Source of the DNA: Hyphobacterium sp. CCMP332
GTDB taxonomy: Bacteria > Pseudomonadota > Alphaproteobacteria > Caulobacterales > Maricaulaceae
Length of the DNA stretch: 64,000 nt
Reading direction: 5' to 3'
Assembly (NCBI RefSeq): GCF_014323565.1
Contig: NZ_CP058669.1
Location: 1,205,501-1,269,500, forward strand
Shown here one piece after another: positions 36,711-57,231 of the stretch. The notes below the pieces were generated by a model. That model ran no database searches. It was not told where the DNA came from and was given only the letters and a program-made list of their open reading frames with translations. The stretch's first letter is position 1. Each line of letters opens with the position of its first letter. The position numbers and the translations under genes were made by a program.

Positions 36711-37124
36711 CTATTCACCAATCCGGGCGACGATTTTCGTCTTCACCGGCAGTTTGGCTGCGCCCAGAGACAGCGCTTCACGCGCAACATTCTCCGGCAC
36801 ACCGTCAATCTCGAACATGATCCGGCCGGGCTTGACTTTGGCGGCCCAGAATTCTGGCGACCCCTTACCCTTACCCATCCGGACTTCCGTCGGTTTCTTC
36901 GACACAGGCACATCCGGGAAAATCCGGATCCAGACCCGGCCGGCCCGCTTCATGTGGCGAGTAATCGCCCGGCGGGTGGCTTCGATCTGGCGTGCCGTGA
37001 CGCGCTCGGGTTCCATCGCCTTGAGGCCATAGGAACCGAAATTCAGCGAAAAGCCGCCTTTGGCCGCGCCTTTGATGCGGCCTTTGTGCGCCTTCCGGAA
37101 CTTGGTGCGTTTTGGTTGAAGCAT
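36711..37124 (-). CDS. rplP: 50S ribosomal protein L16
   Basis: 137 residues; [39 protein letters not shown] and [19 protein letters not shown] are L16, which helps shape the A site. 28 nt after rpsC. Confidence 0.97.
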   Translation of the reverse strand: MLQPKRTKFRKAHKGRIKGAAKGGFSLNFGSYGLKAMEPERVTARQIEATRRAITRHMKRAGRVWIRIFPDVPVSKKPTEVRMGKGKGSPEFWAAKVKPGRIMFEIDGVPENVAREALSLGAAKLPVKTKIVARIGE

Positions 37125-37152
37125 CTGTTTCTCGCTCCGTCGTTCCTACTGC

Positions 37153-37863
37153 CTAAGCCGCCCGGTTGCCGCTGCCCTGACGGGCACGCTGCTCACCGGA
37201 TTCCTGAAGACGGCGCTCGGATGCCATCGGATCATGTTCCAGAATCTCACCTTTGTAGATCCAGACCTTGATGCCGATAATGCCCATAGCCGTCGAAGCT
37301 TCAGCGGTTCCATAATCAATGTCGGCGCGCAGCGTATGCAGCGGCACAGACCCTTCCTGATACTGCTCGACGCGCGCAATCTCGGCACCGCCGAGACGGC
37401 CGCCGCAGATGACCTTGCAGCCCTTGGCGCCCATGCGCATCGCCGTTTGCAGCGAGCGTTTCATGGCGCGGCGGAAAGCCACACGGCGCTCCAGCTGCTG
37501 AGCAATGGACTCGGCAACCAGCATTGCGTCGATCTCCGGCTTGCGCACTTCAACCAGGTTGAGGAAGACCTCACCCTTGACGATCTGCTGCAAGGCACGG
37601 CGCAGAACTTCGATATCGGCACCCTTCTTCCCGATCACCACACCCGGACGCGCGGTATAGACGGTCACGGTGCACTTCTTGTGCGGGCGCTCGATCACGA
37701 TCTTGGAAACGCTGGCATTCTTCAAACGCTTGCGCAGCATGTCGCGGATCTTGATGTCCTCATGGAGGAGTTGGGCATACTCACCGGTATTGGCATACCA
37801 GCGGGATTCCCAGGTGCGATTAATACCGAGCCGAAGCCCGATCGGATTGACCTTCTGACCCAT
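37153..37863 (-). CDS. rpsC: 30S ribosomal protein S3
   Basis: 236 residues; [20 protein letters not shown], the KH domain with [19 protein letters not shown], and the C-terminal [20 protein letters not shown]. Part of the mRNA entry helicase. Its start overlaps the rplV stop by 1 nt. Confidence 0.97.
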   Translation of the reverse strand: MGQKVNPIGLRLGINRTWESRWYANTGEYAQLLHEDIKIRDMLRKRLKNASVSKIVIERPHKKCTVTVYTARPGVVIGKKGADIEVLRRALQQIVKGEVFLNLVEVRKPEIDAMLVAESIAQQLERRVAFRRAMKRSLQTAMRMGAKGCKVICGGRLGGAEIARVEQYQEGSVPLHTLRADIDYGTAEASTAMGIIGIKVWIYKGEILEHDPMASERRLQESGEQRARQGSGNRAA

Positions 37864-38264
37864 CAGGCGGCCTCCTCAACTTCACGAACAATGATCGTCA
37901 GCTCGGAAAACGGCTTCATCACTTTCGCTGCACGGCCACGGGCACGCGCGCGGAAACGTTTCATCACCAGATTCTTCCCGACATAGGCTTCCGAAACGAT
38001 CAGGCTGTCGATATCGAGGCCATGATTGTTCTCGGCGTTTGCAATCGCACTGTCGAGGACCTTCAAAACGTCCTTGGCAATACGCTTGCGCGAAAATTCG
38101 AGCGTGGCCCGTGCGCTTTCCACCTTCTTGCCGCGGATCGCCTGGGCAACAAGATTCAGCTTCTGACCGCTGATACGGATCATCGTCTGCTTCGCACGCG
38201 CTTCATTGTCAGCGACGCGACGCAGATTTTTGCCGTTCTCATCTCTTTGACGTGTCTGGGTCAT
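37863..38264 (-). CDS. rplV: 50S ribosomal protein L22
   Basis: 133 residues; the tunnel hairpin region [20 protein letters not shown] and the closing [20 protein letters not shown] define L22. The N-terminus [20 protein letters not shown] is a few residues longer than in E. coli. 2 nt after rpsS. Confidence 0.96.
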   Translation of the reverse strand: MTQTRQRDENGKNLRRVADNEARAKQTMIRISGQKLNLVAQAIRGKKVESARATLEFSRKRIAKDVLKVLDSAIANAENNHGLDIDSLIVSEAYVGKNLVMKRFRARARGRAAKVMKPFSELTIIVREVEEAA

Positions 38265-38266
38265 GA

Positions 38267-38545
38267 TCAGCCCCTTTTCGCCTTCTTGTCCGCCGCGTGA
38301 CCATGATAGGTCCGGGACGGAGAGAACTCACCGAGCTTGTGGCCCACCATGTCCTCGGTCACGAGCACCGGGATGAACTTGCTGCCATTGTGCACCTGAA
38401 AAGTCAGGCCCACGAATTGCGGCATGATCGTCGAGCGGCGCGACCAGGTCTTGATCGGCTTCTTGCGGCCTTCAGCGTGGGACGCATCGGCCTTCTTGAG
38501 GAGGTATCCGTCTACAAACGGACCTTTCCAGACTGAACGCGGCAT
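38267..38545 (-). CDS. rpsS: 30S ribosomal protein S19
   Basis: 92 residues; [40 protein letters not shown] and [20 protein letters not shown] are S19. 15 nt after rplB. Confidence 0.97.
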   Translation of the reverse strand: MPRSVWKGPFVDGYLLKKADASHAEGRKKPIKTWSRRSTIMPQFVGLTFQVHNGSKFIPVLVTEDMVGHKLGEFSPSRTYHGHAADKKAKRG

Positions 38546-38560
38546 ATCTAACGCGCTCCC

Positions 38561-39397
38561 TTAGCGTGACTTGCGCTGGTGGCGCGAGCGGAGGATGAAT
38601 TTATCGGTAGCCTTGTTACTGCGGGTCTTGCGGCCTTTGGTAGGCTTACCCCAAGGTGTTACCGGGTGACGACCGCCGGACGTGCGGCCTTCGCCGCCGC
38701 CATGCGGGTGATCGATCGGGTTCATGGCGACGCCACGAACCGCCGGACGCTTGCCCATATAGCGCTTGCGACCGGCTTTACCGAGATTCTGGTTCATGTG
38801 ATCCGGGTTGGAGACAGCTCCGACCGTCGCCACACACATTTCAGGAATGGCACGAAGCTCACCTGAATTGAGACGAACCTGAGCGTAACCACCATCGCGG
38901 CCAACCAGCTGGGCATAGCCCCCGGCCGAACGCGCAATCTGTCCACCCTTGCCCGGCTTCATCTCCACATTGTGGATGATGGTGCCGACCGGCATGGATT
39001 TCAGCGGCATGCAATTACCCGGCTTCACGTCAACGCGGATGCCGGAAACGATGACATCGCCAACCGACAGACGCTGCGGCGCCAGGATGTAGGACTTCTC
39101 GCCATCGGCATATTCGATCAGCGCGATGAAAGCGGTCCGGTTCGGGTCATATTCCAGACGCACGACCGTCGCTTCGACATCAAGCTTGTTCCGCTTGAAG
39201 TCGACTTTACGGTAAAGCGTCTTGGCTCCACCGCCCTGACGGCGAGCGGTGATGCGGCCCGTATTGTTGCGGCCACCCTTCTTGGTCTTGCCTTCAACGA
39301 GGCTTTTTTCCGGACGACCCTTGTGGAGGCCTTCGCGGTCAACCAGCACCAGAGCGCGACGGCCCGGCGAGGTGGGATTGTATGTTTTAAGCGCCAT
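38561..39397 (-). CDS. rplB: 50S ribosomal protein L2
   Basis: 278 residues; [20 protein letters not shown], the core [20 protein letters not shown] and the peptidyl-transferase loop [20 protein letters not shown] with its essential His. 4 nt after rplW. Confidence 0.98.
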   Translation of the reverse strand: MALKTYNPTSPGRRALVLVDREGLHKGRPEKSLVEGKTKKGGRNNTGRITARRQGGGAKTLYRKVDFKRNKLDVEATVVRLEYDPNRTAFIALIEYADGEKSYILAPQRLSVGDVIVSGIRVDVKPGNCMPLKSMPVGTIIHNVEMKPGKGGQIARSAGGYAQLVGRDGGYAQVRLNSGELRAIPEMCVATVGAVSNPDHMNQNLGKAGRKRYMGKRPAVRGVAMNPIDHPHGGGEGRTSGGRHPVTPWGKPTKGRKTRSNKATDKFILRSRHQRKSR

Positions 39398-39401
39398 GGT
39401 C

Positions 39402-39707
39402 CTAGAGCCCCGTGGTCACGTCAATCGAGTCGCCCTCAGCGAGCGTCACGATTGCTTTTTTCATGTCCGAGCGCCGGCCGACTTGACCGCGAAAACGCTT
39501 CGTTTTGCCTTTCAGGCGCAGCGTATTGACCGCCGTCACCTTCACCTTGAACAGAGCTTCCACCGCTTCAGCGATTTCCGTCTTGGTCGCGGTCAGCGGA
39601 ACGCGGAACACCACCTTGCCGTCTTCCGACAACAGCGTGGACTTCTCCGTGATCACCGGACCCAGGATCGCGTCATAGTGGCGGGCTTCAACTGCAACCT
39701 TGGCCAT
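39402..39707 (-). CDS. rplW: 50S ribosomal protein L23
   Basis: 101 residues; [20 protein letters not shown] and [20 protein letters not shown] identify L23, the docking site for trigger factor and SRP. Overlaps rplD by 1 nt. Confidence 0.96.
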   Translation of the reverse strand: MAKVAVEARHYDAILGPVITEKSTLLSEDGKVVFRVPLTATKTEIAEAVEALFKVKVTAVNTLRLKGKTKRFRGQVGRRSDMKKAIVTLAEGDSIDVTTGL

Positions 39708-40345
39708 TATGCTGTCTCCTTGGCGGCAAAGCGCGCATGGATTTTTTCAACCGCTGCCTTGGTCAGAACCAGCTGATCATGACGCAGAACGTCATAAACA
39801 TTCAGGCCCTGCGCCGGCAGAACGTCGATATGCGGGATGTTGCCGGCCGCTTTCGCGAAATTCGCATCGACCGCATCACCATCAATAATCAGTGCATTGC
39901 TGAGGTTCAGCTTGGTGAAAGCCTCGCGAACCTGCTTCGTCTTGGCATCCTTCATCACCGCCTCATCAACGATGATCAGCGAGTCGGAACCGGCCTTCGA
40001 CGAAAGCGCATGCTTGAGCGCCAGAGCGCGAACCTTTTTCGGCAGATCGTGCGCATGGCTGCGGACGCGCGGTCCGTGCGCCTTGCCACCACCGACAAAG
40101 ATCGGCGCACGACGGTTACCGTGACGAGCGCCACCGCCACCTTTTTGCTTGCCGTACTTCTTGCCGGTGCGCGACACTTCGTTGCGCTCCTGGGCCTTGT
40201 GCGTACCAGCCTGGCGAGCCGCCAGCTGCCACTTCACAACACGCTGCAAAAGGTCGGCACGGATCTCGTCAATGCCGAAAACGGCATCGTCCAGATCAAC
40301 TGCGCCTGCAGCCTTTGCGGCGAGGGTCTTTACCTCAACCTTCAT
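39707..40345 (-). CDS. rplD: 50S ribosomal protein L4
   Basis: 212 residues; [20 protein letters not shown], the tunnel loop [20 protein letters not shown] and the C-terminal [21 protein letters not shown]4 also represses the S10 operon in E. coli; whether it does so here is not visible. Overlaps rplC by 4 nt. Confidence 0.97.
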   Translation of the reverse strand: MKVEVKTLAAKAAGAVDLDDAVFGIDEIRADLLQRVVKWQLAARQAGTHKAQERNEVSRTGKKYGKQKGGGGARHGNRRAPIFVGGGKAHGPRVRSHAHDLPKKVRALALKHALSSKAGSDSLIIVDEAVMKDAKTKQVREAFTKLNLSNALIIDGDAVDANFAKAAGNIPHIDVLPAQGLNVYDVLRHDQLVLTKAAVEKIHARFAAKETA

Positions 40346-41130
40346 GATTGGGACTCCTCATCGCCTGCACCACCCTCAGCCGGGGCACCTTCAGCGGTCA
40401 TCTCTGCTTCGGGAGACGCGGGCTCTTCATTGGCAGGAGCCGCCTCTTCCATTGCCTTGCGAATTGCGCCCGGCATCGGCAGGTCAGCATCGCCAGCACC
40501 CTTGATGGCGTCGCGAATTTCGACCCAGGAACCGGCAGAACCCGGAACCGCGCCGCGCACCAGGATGTAACCATCCTCGGCATCCACACGGACAACGTCG
40601 AGATTCTGGACGGTGATGCGCGCATCACCCATGTGTCCAGCCATCTTCTTGCCCTTGAAAACCTTGCCCGGATCCTGACACTGGCCGGTCGAACCGTGCG
40701 AACGGTGTGAGATCGACACACCGTGCGTGGCCCGCAGACCGCCAAAATTCCAGCGCTTCATGGCACCGGCAAAACCCTTACCGATGCTCTTGCCGGCGAC
40801 GTCGACCTTCTGGCCCGGCACAAAGTGCTCGGCCGTCAGCTCGGAACCCGGCTCAATCAGATTGTCTTCGGAAACGCGGAATTCAATCACGCGCTTCTTC
40901 GGTTCGACTTCTGCCTTGGCAAAGTGGCCACGCATGGCTTTGGATGTGCGCTTGGCTTTCGCCTTGCCCGCACCCAGCTGCAGCGCCACATAGCCGTCAC
41001 GCTCAGCAGTCCGCTGAGCCACGACCTGGCAATTCTCGAGTTGCAGAACGGTCACCGGAATGTGTGCGCCATCCTCGGCGAACACCCGGGTCATCCCGAC
41101 CTTTTTGGCAATCAGCCCCGTGCGCATCAC
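40342..41130 (-). CDS. rplC: 50S ribosomal protein L3 with long acidic C-terminal tail
   Basis: 262 residues, about 50 more than E. coli L3. [20 protein letters not shown], the reach into the peptidyl-transferase centre [20 protein letters not shown] and [20 protein letters not shown] are standard. After the normal end (about residue 215) a Glu/Ala/Pro-rich tail of about 45 residues ([20 protein letters not shown]) is added. The rplC ATG directly follows the rpsJ stop. Confidence 0.95.
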   Translation of the reverse strand: MMRTGLIAKKVGMTRVFAEDGAHIPVTVLQLENCQVVAQRTAERDGYVALQLGAGKAKAKRTSKAMRGHFAKAEVEPKKRVIEFRVSEDNLIEPGSELTAEHFVPGQKVDVAGKSIGKGFAGAMKRWNFGGLRATHGVSISHRSHGSTGQCQDPGKVFKGKKMAGHMGDARITVQNLDVVRVDAEDGYILVRGAVPGSAGSWVEIRDAIKGAGDADLPMPGAIRKAMEEAAPANEEPASPEAEMTAEGAPAEGGAGDEESQS

Positions 41131-41442
41131 CTAGGCTCCCAGTTTGATCTCAACGTCCACACCGGCCGAGAGGTCGAGCTTCATCAGCGCGTCAACCGTC
41201 TGCGGGTGGGATCTACAATGTCGAGGAGGCGTTTGTGAGTCCGGATTTCGAACTGCTCGCGCGATTTCTTGTCGACGTGCGGCCACGCAGAACCGTAGAA
41301 CGCTCCATCGCGTCGGCAGAGGGATCGGTCCGCGCACATTGGCGCCGGTACGTTTCGCCGTCGATACGATCTCGCGCGCGGACGTGTCCAGGACGCGGTG
41401 ATCGAATGCCTTGAGGCGAATGCGGATATTCTGCTGTGCCAT
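41131..41442 (-). CDS. rpsJ: 30S ribosomal protein S10 (three single-base deletions in this sequence)
   Basis: The start [20 protein letters not shown] and the end [20 protein letters not shown] are S10, but between them one continuous frame reads foreign residues. The true S10 core ([20 protein letters not shown]) is in another frame. Restoring one C in each of three short C/G runs (near 41330, 41285 and 41210) gives [19 protein letters not shown]...DIVDPTPQTVD, a perfect S10. The three losses add to 3 nt, so the ORF stays open and could be mis-annotated as intact. S10 also acts in NusB-dependent antitermination. Confidence 0.92.
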   Translation of the reverse strand: MAQQNIRIRLKAFDHRVLDTSAREIVSTAKRTGANVRGPIPLPTRWSVLRFCVAARRQEIARAVRNPDSQTPPRHCRSHPQTVDALMKLDLSAGVDVEIKLGA

Positions 41443-41580
41443 CGTAGTTCGTCCACACAATTAAAGGCGCACAGAAAGGTGACTCAACCCGGTCACCCGT
41501 CGGCGCGCTAAAAACCAATTTGTTCGCTTCATGGGACTGCGTCTGCTGTAAAGCACCGCCAGTCCATTCACGAAGGGCGG

Positions 41581-41609
41581 GGTCTACCGGCATGAGTCGC
41601 TTCCGTCAA
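41581..41609 (-). promoter_or_regulatory. Promoter of the S10 operon
   Basis: TTGACG, exactly 17 nt, TAGACC on the minus strand, about 140 nt before the rpsJ start and just after the tuf terminator. It gives rpsJ its own transcript. The 41443-41752 gap otherwise holds only a leader of about 130 nt and no gene. Confidence 0.72.
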
Positions 41610-41692
41610 CTCCTCTAAGCGCTATTCGAACACGAAATCACGCTTTTGATGACAGTTTCTGCAAACGCTCCGGAGAAACCCCTTCCCCCACG

Positions 41693-41724
41693 AAAAAAGG
41701 GGCGCTGCCGGTGTGGCAACGCCC
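41693..41724 (-). terminator. Intrinsic terminator after tuf
   Basis: GGGCGTTGCC-ACACC-GGCAGCGCCC with one G-U pair, then CTTTTTT, 28 nt after the tuf stop. It separates the str operon from the S10 operon. Confidence 0.9.
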
Positions 41725-41752
41725 TGAATCGGGTTTGACTGGGGCTGAGGCC

Positions 41753-42941
<1,189 letters not shown>

Positions 42942-42984
42942 ATCTCTGCTCCAAGTCCTGATTTAATTCCAAACGAAAATCGCG

Positions 42985-45057
42985 TCAGGCGATCTTCGCA
43001 ATGACTTCGTCGGCCACAGCCTGCGGAACAGGCTCATAGTGGTCGAATTGCATGGTGAACTGCGCACGTCCCTGTGTAGAGGACCGCAGCGCATTGATGT
43101 AGCCGAACATATTTGCCAGCGGCACCATTGCGTTCACAACTGTTGCGTTTCCGCGCATCTCCTGGTCGCGGATCTGACCGCGGCGGGAGTTGAGGTCGCC
43201 AATCACCGAACCGGTATATTCGTCCGGGGTCACAACCTCGACCTTCATCATCGGCTCCAGCAGCTTCATCTTCGCCGGCCCCTTGATTTCACGGAACGCT
43301 GCACGTGCCGCAATTTCAAACGCCAGAACACTCGAGTCGACGTCGTGATATTTCCCGTCGAGCAGCGTGGCCTTGAAATCGATGACCGGGAAACCGGCCA
43401 GCAGACCGCCGTCCATGACAGAACGAATGCCCTTTTCAACGCCCGGAATGTATTCCGCGGAACGTTACCGCCGACGATTTTCGATCTGAACTCGAAGCCT
43501 TCACCCGGTTCGCGCGGTTCGAACATGATTTTCACTTCAGCGAACTGACCCGAACCACCCGACTGCTTCTTGTGGGTGTAGGTGATTTCCGCTGCCTGAC
43601 CGAGTGTCTCGCGATAGGCCACCTGCGGCGCACCGATATTGGCTTCCACCTTGAATTCACGTCTCAGGCGGTCAACCAGAATATCGAGGTGCAACTCGCC
43701 CATACCCGCCATACGAGTCTGTCCGGATTCCTCGTCGGTGGACACGCGGAAGGACGGATCCTCGGCGGCCAGCTTCTGAAGGCCGATGCCCAGCTTTTCC
43801 TGGTCGGCTTTCGACTTCGGCTCGACCGCAATCTCGATCACCGGATCCGGGAATTCCATCCGTTCCAGAATGACCTGATTCATCGGATCACACAGCGTGT
43901 CACCGGTGGTCGTGTCCTTCAGGCCTGCAATGGCGACGATGTCGCCGGCAAACGCTTCCTTGATGTCCTCACGGGAGTTAGAGTGCATCTGCAGCATGCG
44001 GCCGATACGCTCTTTCTTTTCTTTCACCGTGTTCTGAAGCGAAATGCCGGTTTCCAGCTTGCCGGAATAGATGCGGCAGAAGGTCAGCGTGCCCACAAAC
44101 GGATCGTTCATGATCTTGAACGCCAGCATCGACACTGGCTCTTCATCGGACGACTTGCGGACCACTTCAGCTTCCGTCTTCGCATCGATACCCTTGATCG
44201 ACGGCACTTCAACCGGGCTCGGCAGGAAGTCGACCACTGCATCCAGAAGCGGCTGAACGCCCTTATTCTTGAACGCCGTGCCACACAGAACCGGGTGGAA
44301 GTCGAGATTGATCGTGCCCTTGCGGATCAGCTTCTTCAGCGTCTCGATCGAAGGCTCTTCGCCTTCGAGATACGCTTCCAGAGCCGTCTCGTCGAGCTCA
44401 ACAGCCGTCTCGATCATCTTCTCGCGCCATTGGGCGGCTTTCTCGGCCATGTCGGCCGGAATATCGACTTCCTCGAAAGACGCGCCCAGGCTTTCATCAT
44501 TCCAGATGATGCCCTTCATCTTGATCAGATCGATCACGCCGGCAAAATCGTTTTCCGCACCGATCGGCAGCTGAACCACCAGCGGCACGCAGCCCAGACG
44601 CTCGACCATCATCTCGACGGAGCGGTAGAAATCGGCACCGATCTTGTCCATCTTGTTGACGAAGAACATCCGCGGCACTTTGTACTTTCGGCCTGACGCC
44701 AGACGGTTTCCGTTTGCGGCTCGACGCCCGCATTGGCATCCAGAAGCGCCACGGCACCATCCAGCACGCGCAGCGAACGCTCGACTTCAATCGTGAAGTC
44801 CACGTGTCCGGGCGTATCGATGATGTTCAGGCGCTTGTCTTTCCAGAAAGCGGTCGTGGCAGCCGACGTAATCGTGATGCCCCGCTCCTGCTCTTGCTCC
44901 ATCCAGTCCATCGTGGCTGCGCCATCATGAACTTCACCGATCTTGTGGCTTTTGCCGGTGTAAAGAGGATACGCTCGGTCGTCGTCGTCTTGCCGGCGTC
45001 GATATGCGCCATGATACCGAAGTTACGATAGTCTTCGATCTTGTGGGTGCGGGCCAT
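42985..45057 (-). CDS. fusA: Elongation factor G (frameshifted)
   Basis: Starts [20 protein letters not shown] with AGKTTTTER, then [54 protein letters not shown] and the C-terminal [20 protein letters not shown]. Frame changes near 44960, 44690 and 43465 split it into four readings; the sum is close to the usual 692 residues. EF-G moves tRNAs through the ribosome and recycles it. Lies between rpsG and tuf in the str operon. Confidence 0.95.
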
Positions 45058-45093
45058 TGAAGTCGTCCTTGGGGAGGTCGGCGATTGGAGGGT

Positions 45094-45576
<483 letters not shown>

Positions 45577-45944
45577 CTACTTCGGCCGCTTCGCGCCGTA
45601 TTTCGAACGGCGTTGACGACGATCCTTGACGCCCTGGGTATCCAGAACACCGCGCAGGATGTGATAACGGACACCCGGAAGGTCTTTCACCCGGCCACGG
45701 ATCAGGACCACGGAGTGCTCCTGCAGGTTATGGCCTTCGCCCGGAATGTAGCTCACGACCTCGTGACCATTGGTCAGACGCACCTTCGCCACTTTCCGCA
45801 AAGCCGAGTTCGGCTTTTCGGCGTGGTGGTGTAGACGCGCGTGCAAACGCCACGGCGCTGAGGGCAAGCCTGAAGGGCCGGCACCTTGTTGCGTTTCGGT
45901 TTGTCTTTCCGCGGCTTGCGGATAAGCTGGTTAATCGTCGGCAT
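45577..45944 (-). CDS. rpsL: 30S ribosomal protein S12 (one base missing)
   Basis: [20 protein letters not shown] opens one frame and ends wrongly after VYTTTPKS; the next frame continues [20 protein letters not shown] to the end YGAKRPK. The join needs one extra A in CCGAAAAGCCG (expected CCGAAAAAGCCG, giving TPKKPNSAL), a classic homopolymer deletion at about 45822. S12 tunes decoding accuracy and is the streptomycin target; the PKKPNS loop is the resistance site. First gene of the str operon. Confidence 0.95.
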
Positions 45945-46111
45945 ACGCCTCTGTCCGTTATCTGCGCGTTCGTCCAAAAGCCGGTGAACGCATAAAAGCC
46001 GACGTGCCAAGCGCTAGCGCTTCGCCCGTCGATCCGTTGAACTAATTCCGTATTTCCGGACGACGTATAGGCCGGTAAATGCCTACTGCTCGCCCCGAAA
46101 ATCAGGCGCGG

Positions 46112-46140
46112 AACCTATGCGCGGTATTTGCAAAGGTCAA
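46112..46140 (-). promoter_or_regulatory. Promoter of the str operon (rpsL-rpsG-fusA-tuf)
   Basis: TTGACC, exactly 17 nt, TAGGTT on the minus strand, about 168 nt before the rpsL start and after the rpoC terminator. The leader between holds a 14 bp perfect palindrome AAGCGCTAGCGCTT (46009-46022). Confidence 0.72.
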
Positions 46141-46180
46141 GCGCCTGTTACGGATTTTGCGGGACTGCATTTTCGCAGTA

Positions 46181-46208
46181 AAAGGGCTGCCACAAAGCGC
46201 GGCAGCCC
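46181..46208 (-). terminator. Intrinsic terminator after rpoC
   Basis: GGGCTGCC-N9-GGCAGCCC followed by TTTT, 23 nt after the rpoC stop on the minus strand. It separates rpoBC from the str operon. Confidence 0.88.
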
Positions 46209-46230
46209 CGGTTTCCGGCGGAAAGCGGCC

Positions 46231-54570
<8,340 letters not shown>

Positions 54571-54727
54571 GTCGGCTCCCTTTGCAGCCTTGGCTGCACT
54601 TTGTGTTCCAGTTCCGCACCGAATGATGCGGCTGCTGCCTAACGCCCCGGATCACCGGGCGGAAAGCGTCAGGCCAATCTCGGCGCAGGCTGGCTGAGAT
54701 CGGCGAATTCCGTTTCAGAGACGGGTC

Positions 54728-54759
54728 GACGGACGCATGGAAAACCCCATGCGTCCGTC
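54728..54759 (-). other. Long perfect hairpin in the rplL-rpoB spacer
   Basis: GACGGACGCATGG-N6-CCATGCGTCCGTC, a 13 bp perfect stem with a 6 nt loop, 55 nt after the rplL stop and about 158 nt before rpoB. No T run follows. In E. coli the same spacer holds an attenuator and an RNase III site. The rest of 54571-54814 shows no gene. Confidence 0.6.
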
Positions 54760-54814
54760 AATGTCCCTGTCGATTCTGCAAGCAGAACCTATTTCAGCTC
54801 GACAGTTGCGCCTG

Positions 54815-55155
54815 CTATTCGAGCTTCTTCTTGATCTCTTCAGCTTCAGCTCGGGCGGCTTCCTTGAGCGGCCTTGCCGCCAGCTTCAACCAGATCCTTG
54901 GCTTCTTTCAGGCCGAGACCCGTGATCGCACGTACTTCTTTGATCACGTTGATTTTCTTGTCACCTGCAGCAACGAGAATGACGTCGAAATCGTCCTTCT
55001 CTTCAGCAGCCGGGCCAGCATCGGCGCCCGGGGCGGCAACAGCCACGGCAGCAGCCGCAGGCTTGATGCCTTTTTCTTCAGGATGTCATTGAGTTCTTGG
55101 CTTCCAGAATGGTAAGGCCCAGGAGTTCGTCTGCGAGTTTAGCTACATCAGCCAT
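54815..55155 (-). CDS. rplL: 50S ribosomal protein L7/L12 (frameshifted)
   Basis: Starts [20 protein letters not shown], has the Ala-rich hinge [20 protein letters not shown] and the factor-binding end [20 protein letters not shown] with [15 protein letters not shown], ending AEEIKKKLE-stop. Losses of single bases near 55095 (AAGGAACTC read as AAGAACTC) and in the hinge and tail change the frame. Four copies form the ribosome stalk. 54 nt after rplJ. Confidence 0.93.
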
Positions 55156-55209
55156 TTGTTTTCAGTCCTTGATAAGTCGAGTTGGTTCGAAAGCGGAGAA
55201 TGACGCACC

Positions 55210-55719
55210 TCAGGCTTCGGCTTTTCGCCGATAACCTGTATCTGTCCGGCCAGTGTCTGGCCCGAGAGGTGATACGCGAGACAACTTCGCCAGCCTGACC
55301 CAGAAGACGGGCCGCAACCATTCCGATAAGTTCTTCACGCGACGGCATTTTCGACAGAGCCGCAACGCCATTGGCGTCAAAGACTTCTGCTTCCATGAAA
55401 CCGCCGAGAATTTCGAACTTCTCGTTATTCTTGGCATAGGCACTGCAGCCTTGGGCGCAGCGGTGAAGTCTTCAGAGAAGGCGATCCCGACGGGACCGTT
55501 GAAATACTCTGAAGCAGCCTCAGCGCTGTTACCCTGAAGTGCAATCTTGGCGAGACGATTGCGCACCACTTTGAAAGTGCCGCCGGTTTCCCGGAGCTTG
55601 GTACGCAAGTCCGTCATTTCCGCAACGGTCATGCCCGAATAGTGGGCAATGACCACGGAGCCGCTCGAGAAGATACCCTTGAGCTCTTCGACGGAGGCTT
55701 CCTTGGTCAAACGATCCAT
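55210..55719 (-). CDS. rplJ: 50S ribosomal protein L10 (frameshifted)
   Basis: Starts [20 protein letters not shown] at the ATG 55719 with a GGAG upstream; then [20 protein letters not shown] and [26 protein letters not shown]. Frame changes near 55430, 55380 and 55280 lead to a C-terminus ending KAEA-stop at 55210 (my best reading). L10 anchors L7/L12 and represses its own operon. Total about 169 residues. Confidence 0.9.
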   Translation of the reverse strand: MDRLTKEASVEELKGIFSSGSVVIAHYSGMTVAEMTDLRTKLRETGGTFKVVRNRLAKIALQGNSAEAASEYFNGPVGIAFSEDFTAAPKAAVPMPRITRSSKFSAVSWKQKSLTPMALRLCRKCRRVKNLSEWLRPVFWVRLAKLSRVSPLGPDTGRTDTGYRRKAEA

Positions 55720-56016
55720 TTGCGGTCTCCTGTTAGACACTTCCCCATGAAGTGCCCGGTGAAGACGCCCCGAATGCGCCTGTTGCCGTGAGGCCCAGGA
55801 CGCGCCCGAAGCGCATTCCTGTCCCAGGGCTCGAACCAACACCCCCGCCATAGCGGGCCTGTCAAATTCTTGCTCTGTCTCACTCAGGGCCCTTGCGGAA
55901 TTAAGACAGACCGGACGGTCTGCCCCTGCGATCTCGGACAGGTTGGCCGAATCGGCAAAATGCCGCTTCCGACCGGACCGGCGGTGTTAACCACCAGAAT
56001 ACCTTCTTGACAAGCC
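55720..56016 (-). ncRNA. Candidate L10 leader (autoregulatory 5' region of rplJL)
   Basis: A 297 nt spacer between rplA and rplJ with no gene. It contains a GC-rich hairpin CAGGA-N-GCGC-TTCGG-GCGC-N-TCCTG (55796-55821) and a second CCCGC-TATG-GCGGG stem. Position directly upstream of rplJ is where L10 leaders lie in other proteobacteria. I see no convincing -35/-10 pair. Function is inferred from position. Confidence 0.35.
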
Positions 56017-56719
56017 CTATGCGGACGGCGCTGCAGCCGAAGCTTCGAAATGTCAACTTTCACGCCCGGCCCCATGGTGGAGCTGAGTGCGATTTTCTTC
56101 AGATACGTGCCTTTGGCGCCCGACGGCTTTGCTTTCACAATCGCGTCGAGGAAGGCCTTGATATTCTCGTGCAGAGCCTGCTCGGTGAAGCTGGCCTTGC
56201 CGATACCGGCATGGATGACACCGGCTTTTCGGCGCGGAATTCAACAGCACCACCCTTGAGGCTTCAATCGCCTTGGTCACGTCCATGGTGACGGTACCGA
56301 CCTTCGGGTTGGGCATCAGGCCGCGCGGACCCAGCACCTACCGAGACGGCCGACGAGCGGCATCATGTCCGGCGTTGCGCGATAACCTTGTCGAAACTGA
56401 GCGGCCGCCCTGGATTTCTTCCATCAGGTCTTCCGCACCAACGATTTCGGCACCGGCCTTCGTGGCTTCTTCGGCTTTTGCACCTTTGGCAAAACCGCAA
56501 CGCGGACCGACCGGCCCGTGCCATTCGGCAGGCTGCAAACGCCGCGAACCATCTGGTCAGCGTGGCGCGGGTCGACATTCAGATTGATCGCGACCTCGAT
56601 GGTCTCGTCAAACTTTGCCGTGGCGTTGGCTTTCACGAAGGCAACGGCTTCGGCGACCGTATGCATTTTTCGCGATCAAGCCCGGCGCGTGCCGCGCCAA
56701 TTCTTTGCTACTTTGCCAT
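56017..56719 (-). CDS. rplA: 50S ribosomal protein L1 (frameshifted)
   Basis: The start MAK is followed at once by a frame change (expected [20 protein letters not shown]). Then [28 protein letters not shown]-free central part with [39 protein letters not shown], and [20 protein letters not shown] with a likely end KLSAAAPSA-stop at 56017. Breaks are near 56710, 56530, 56400, 56335, 56230 and 56040. L1 forms the E-site stalk. 5 nt after rplK. Confidence 0.92.
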
Positions 56720-56724
56720 GGGAC

Positions 56725-57154
56725 TTACTCCACCACATCCAGGCCCATCGAACGGGCAGAACCCGCGATGATTTTCGTGGCCTGATCAAGATCATTTGCG
56801 TTCAAATCGGCCATTTTCGCCTCGGCGATCTCGCGGCATTGCGACATCGTCACCTTGGCGATCGGCGACGTCGAACCCGGCGCGCCGGATCCCTTTGAAC
56901 CTTCGCGGCCTTCTTCAGATAGAAGCTGGCCGGCGGTGTCTTGGTCTCGAACGTGAAGGATTTGTCCTGGAAGACGGTGATGACGGTCGGGATCGGCATC
57001 CCTTTTTCCATCTCTTGCGTCTTTGCGTTGAACGCCTTGCAGAACTCCATGATGTTGACCCCGCGCTGACCCAGCGCAGGACCGATTGGCGGGGACGGAT
57101 TGGCCGCCCGGCCGGAACTTGCAGCTTGATATAGCCGCTGATCTTCTTCGCCAT
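56725..57154 (-). CDS. rplK: 50S ribosomal protein L11 (frameshifted)
   Basis: [17 protein letters not shown] opens one frame; [20 protein letters not shown] and [20 protein letters not shown] with [16 protein letters not shown] follow in another. The end is reached through two more changes, near 56895 and 56880. Two bases fewer than a normal 143-residue L11. L11 is part of the GTPase centre and the thiostrepton target. Confidence 0.93.
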
Positions 57155-57231
57155 TTCCTATACTCCAGTCAGGAGAGCGCGGTGCGGTCACGGCATGGTC
57201 TTGCCCGCAACCTCCGCACTCAGTGTGATAA

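Noticed and set aside
41213-41593. Separate small gene between tuf and rpsJ
   Set aside because: The open frame is a product of the rpsJ indels and runs over the S10 promoter; its upstream part has no ribosome site or conserved pattern.
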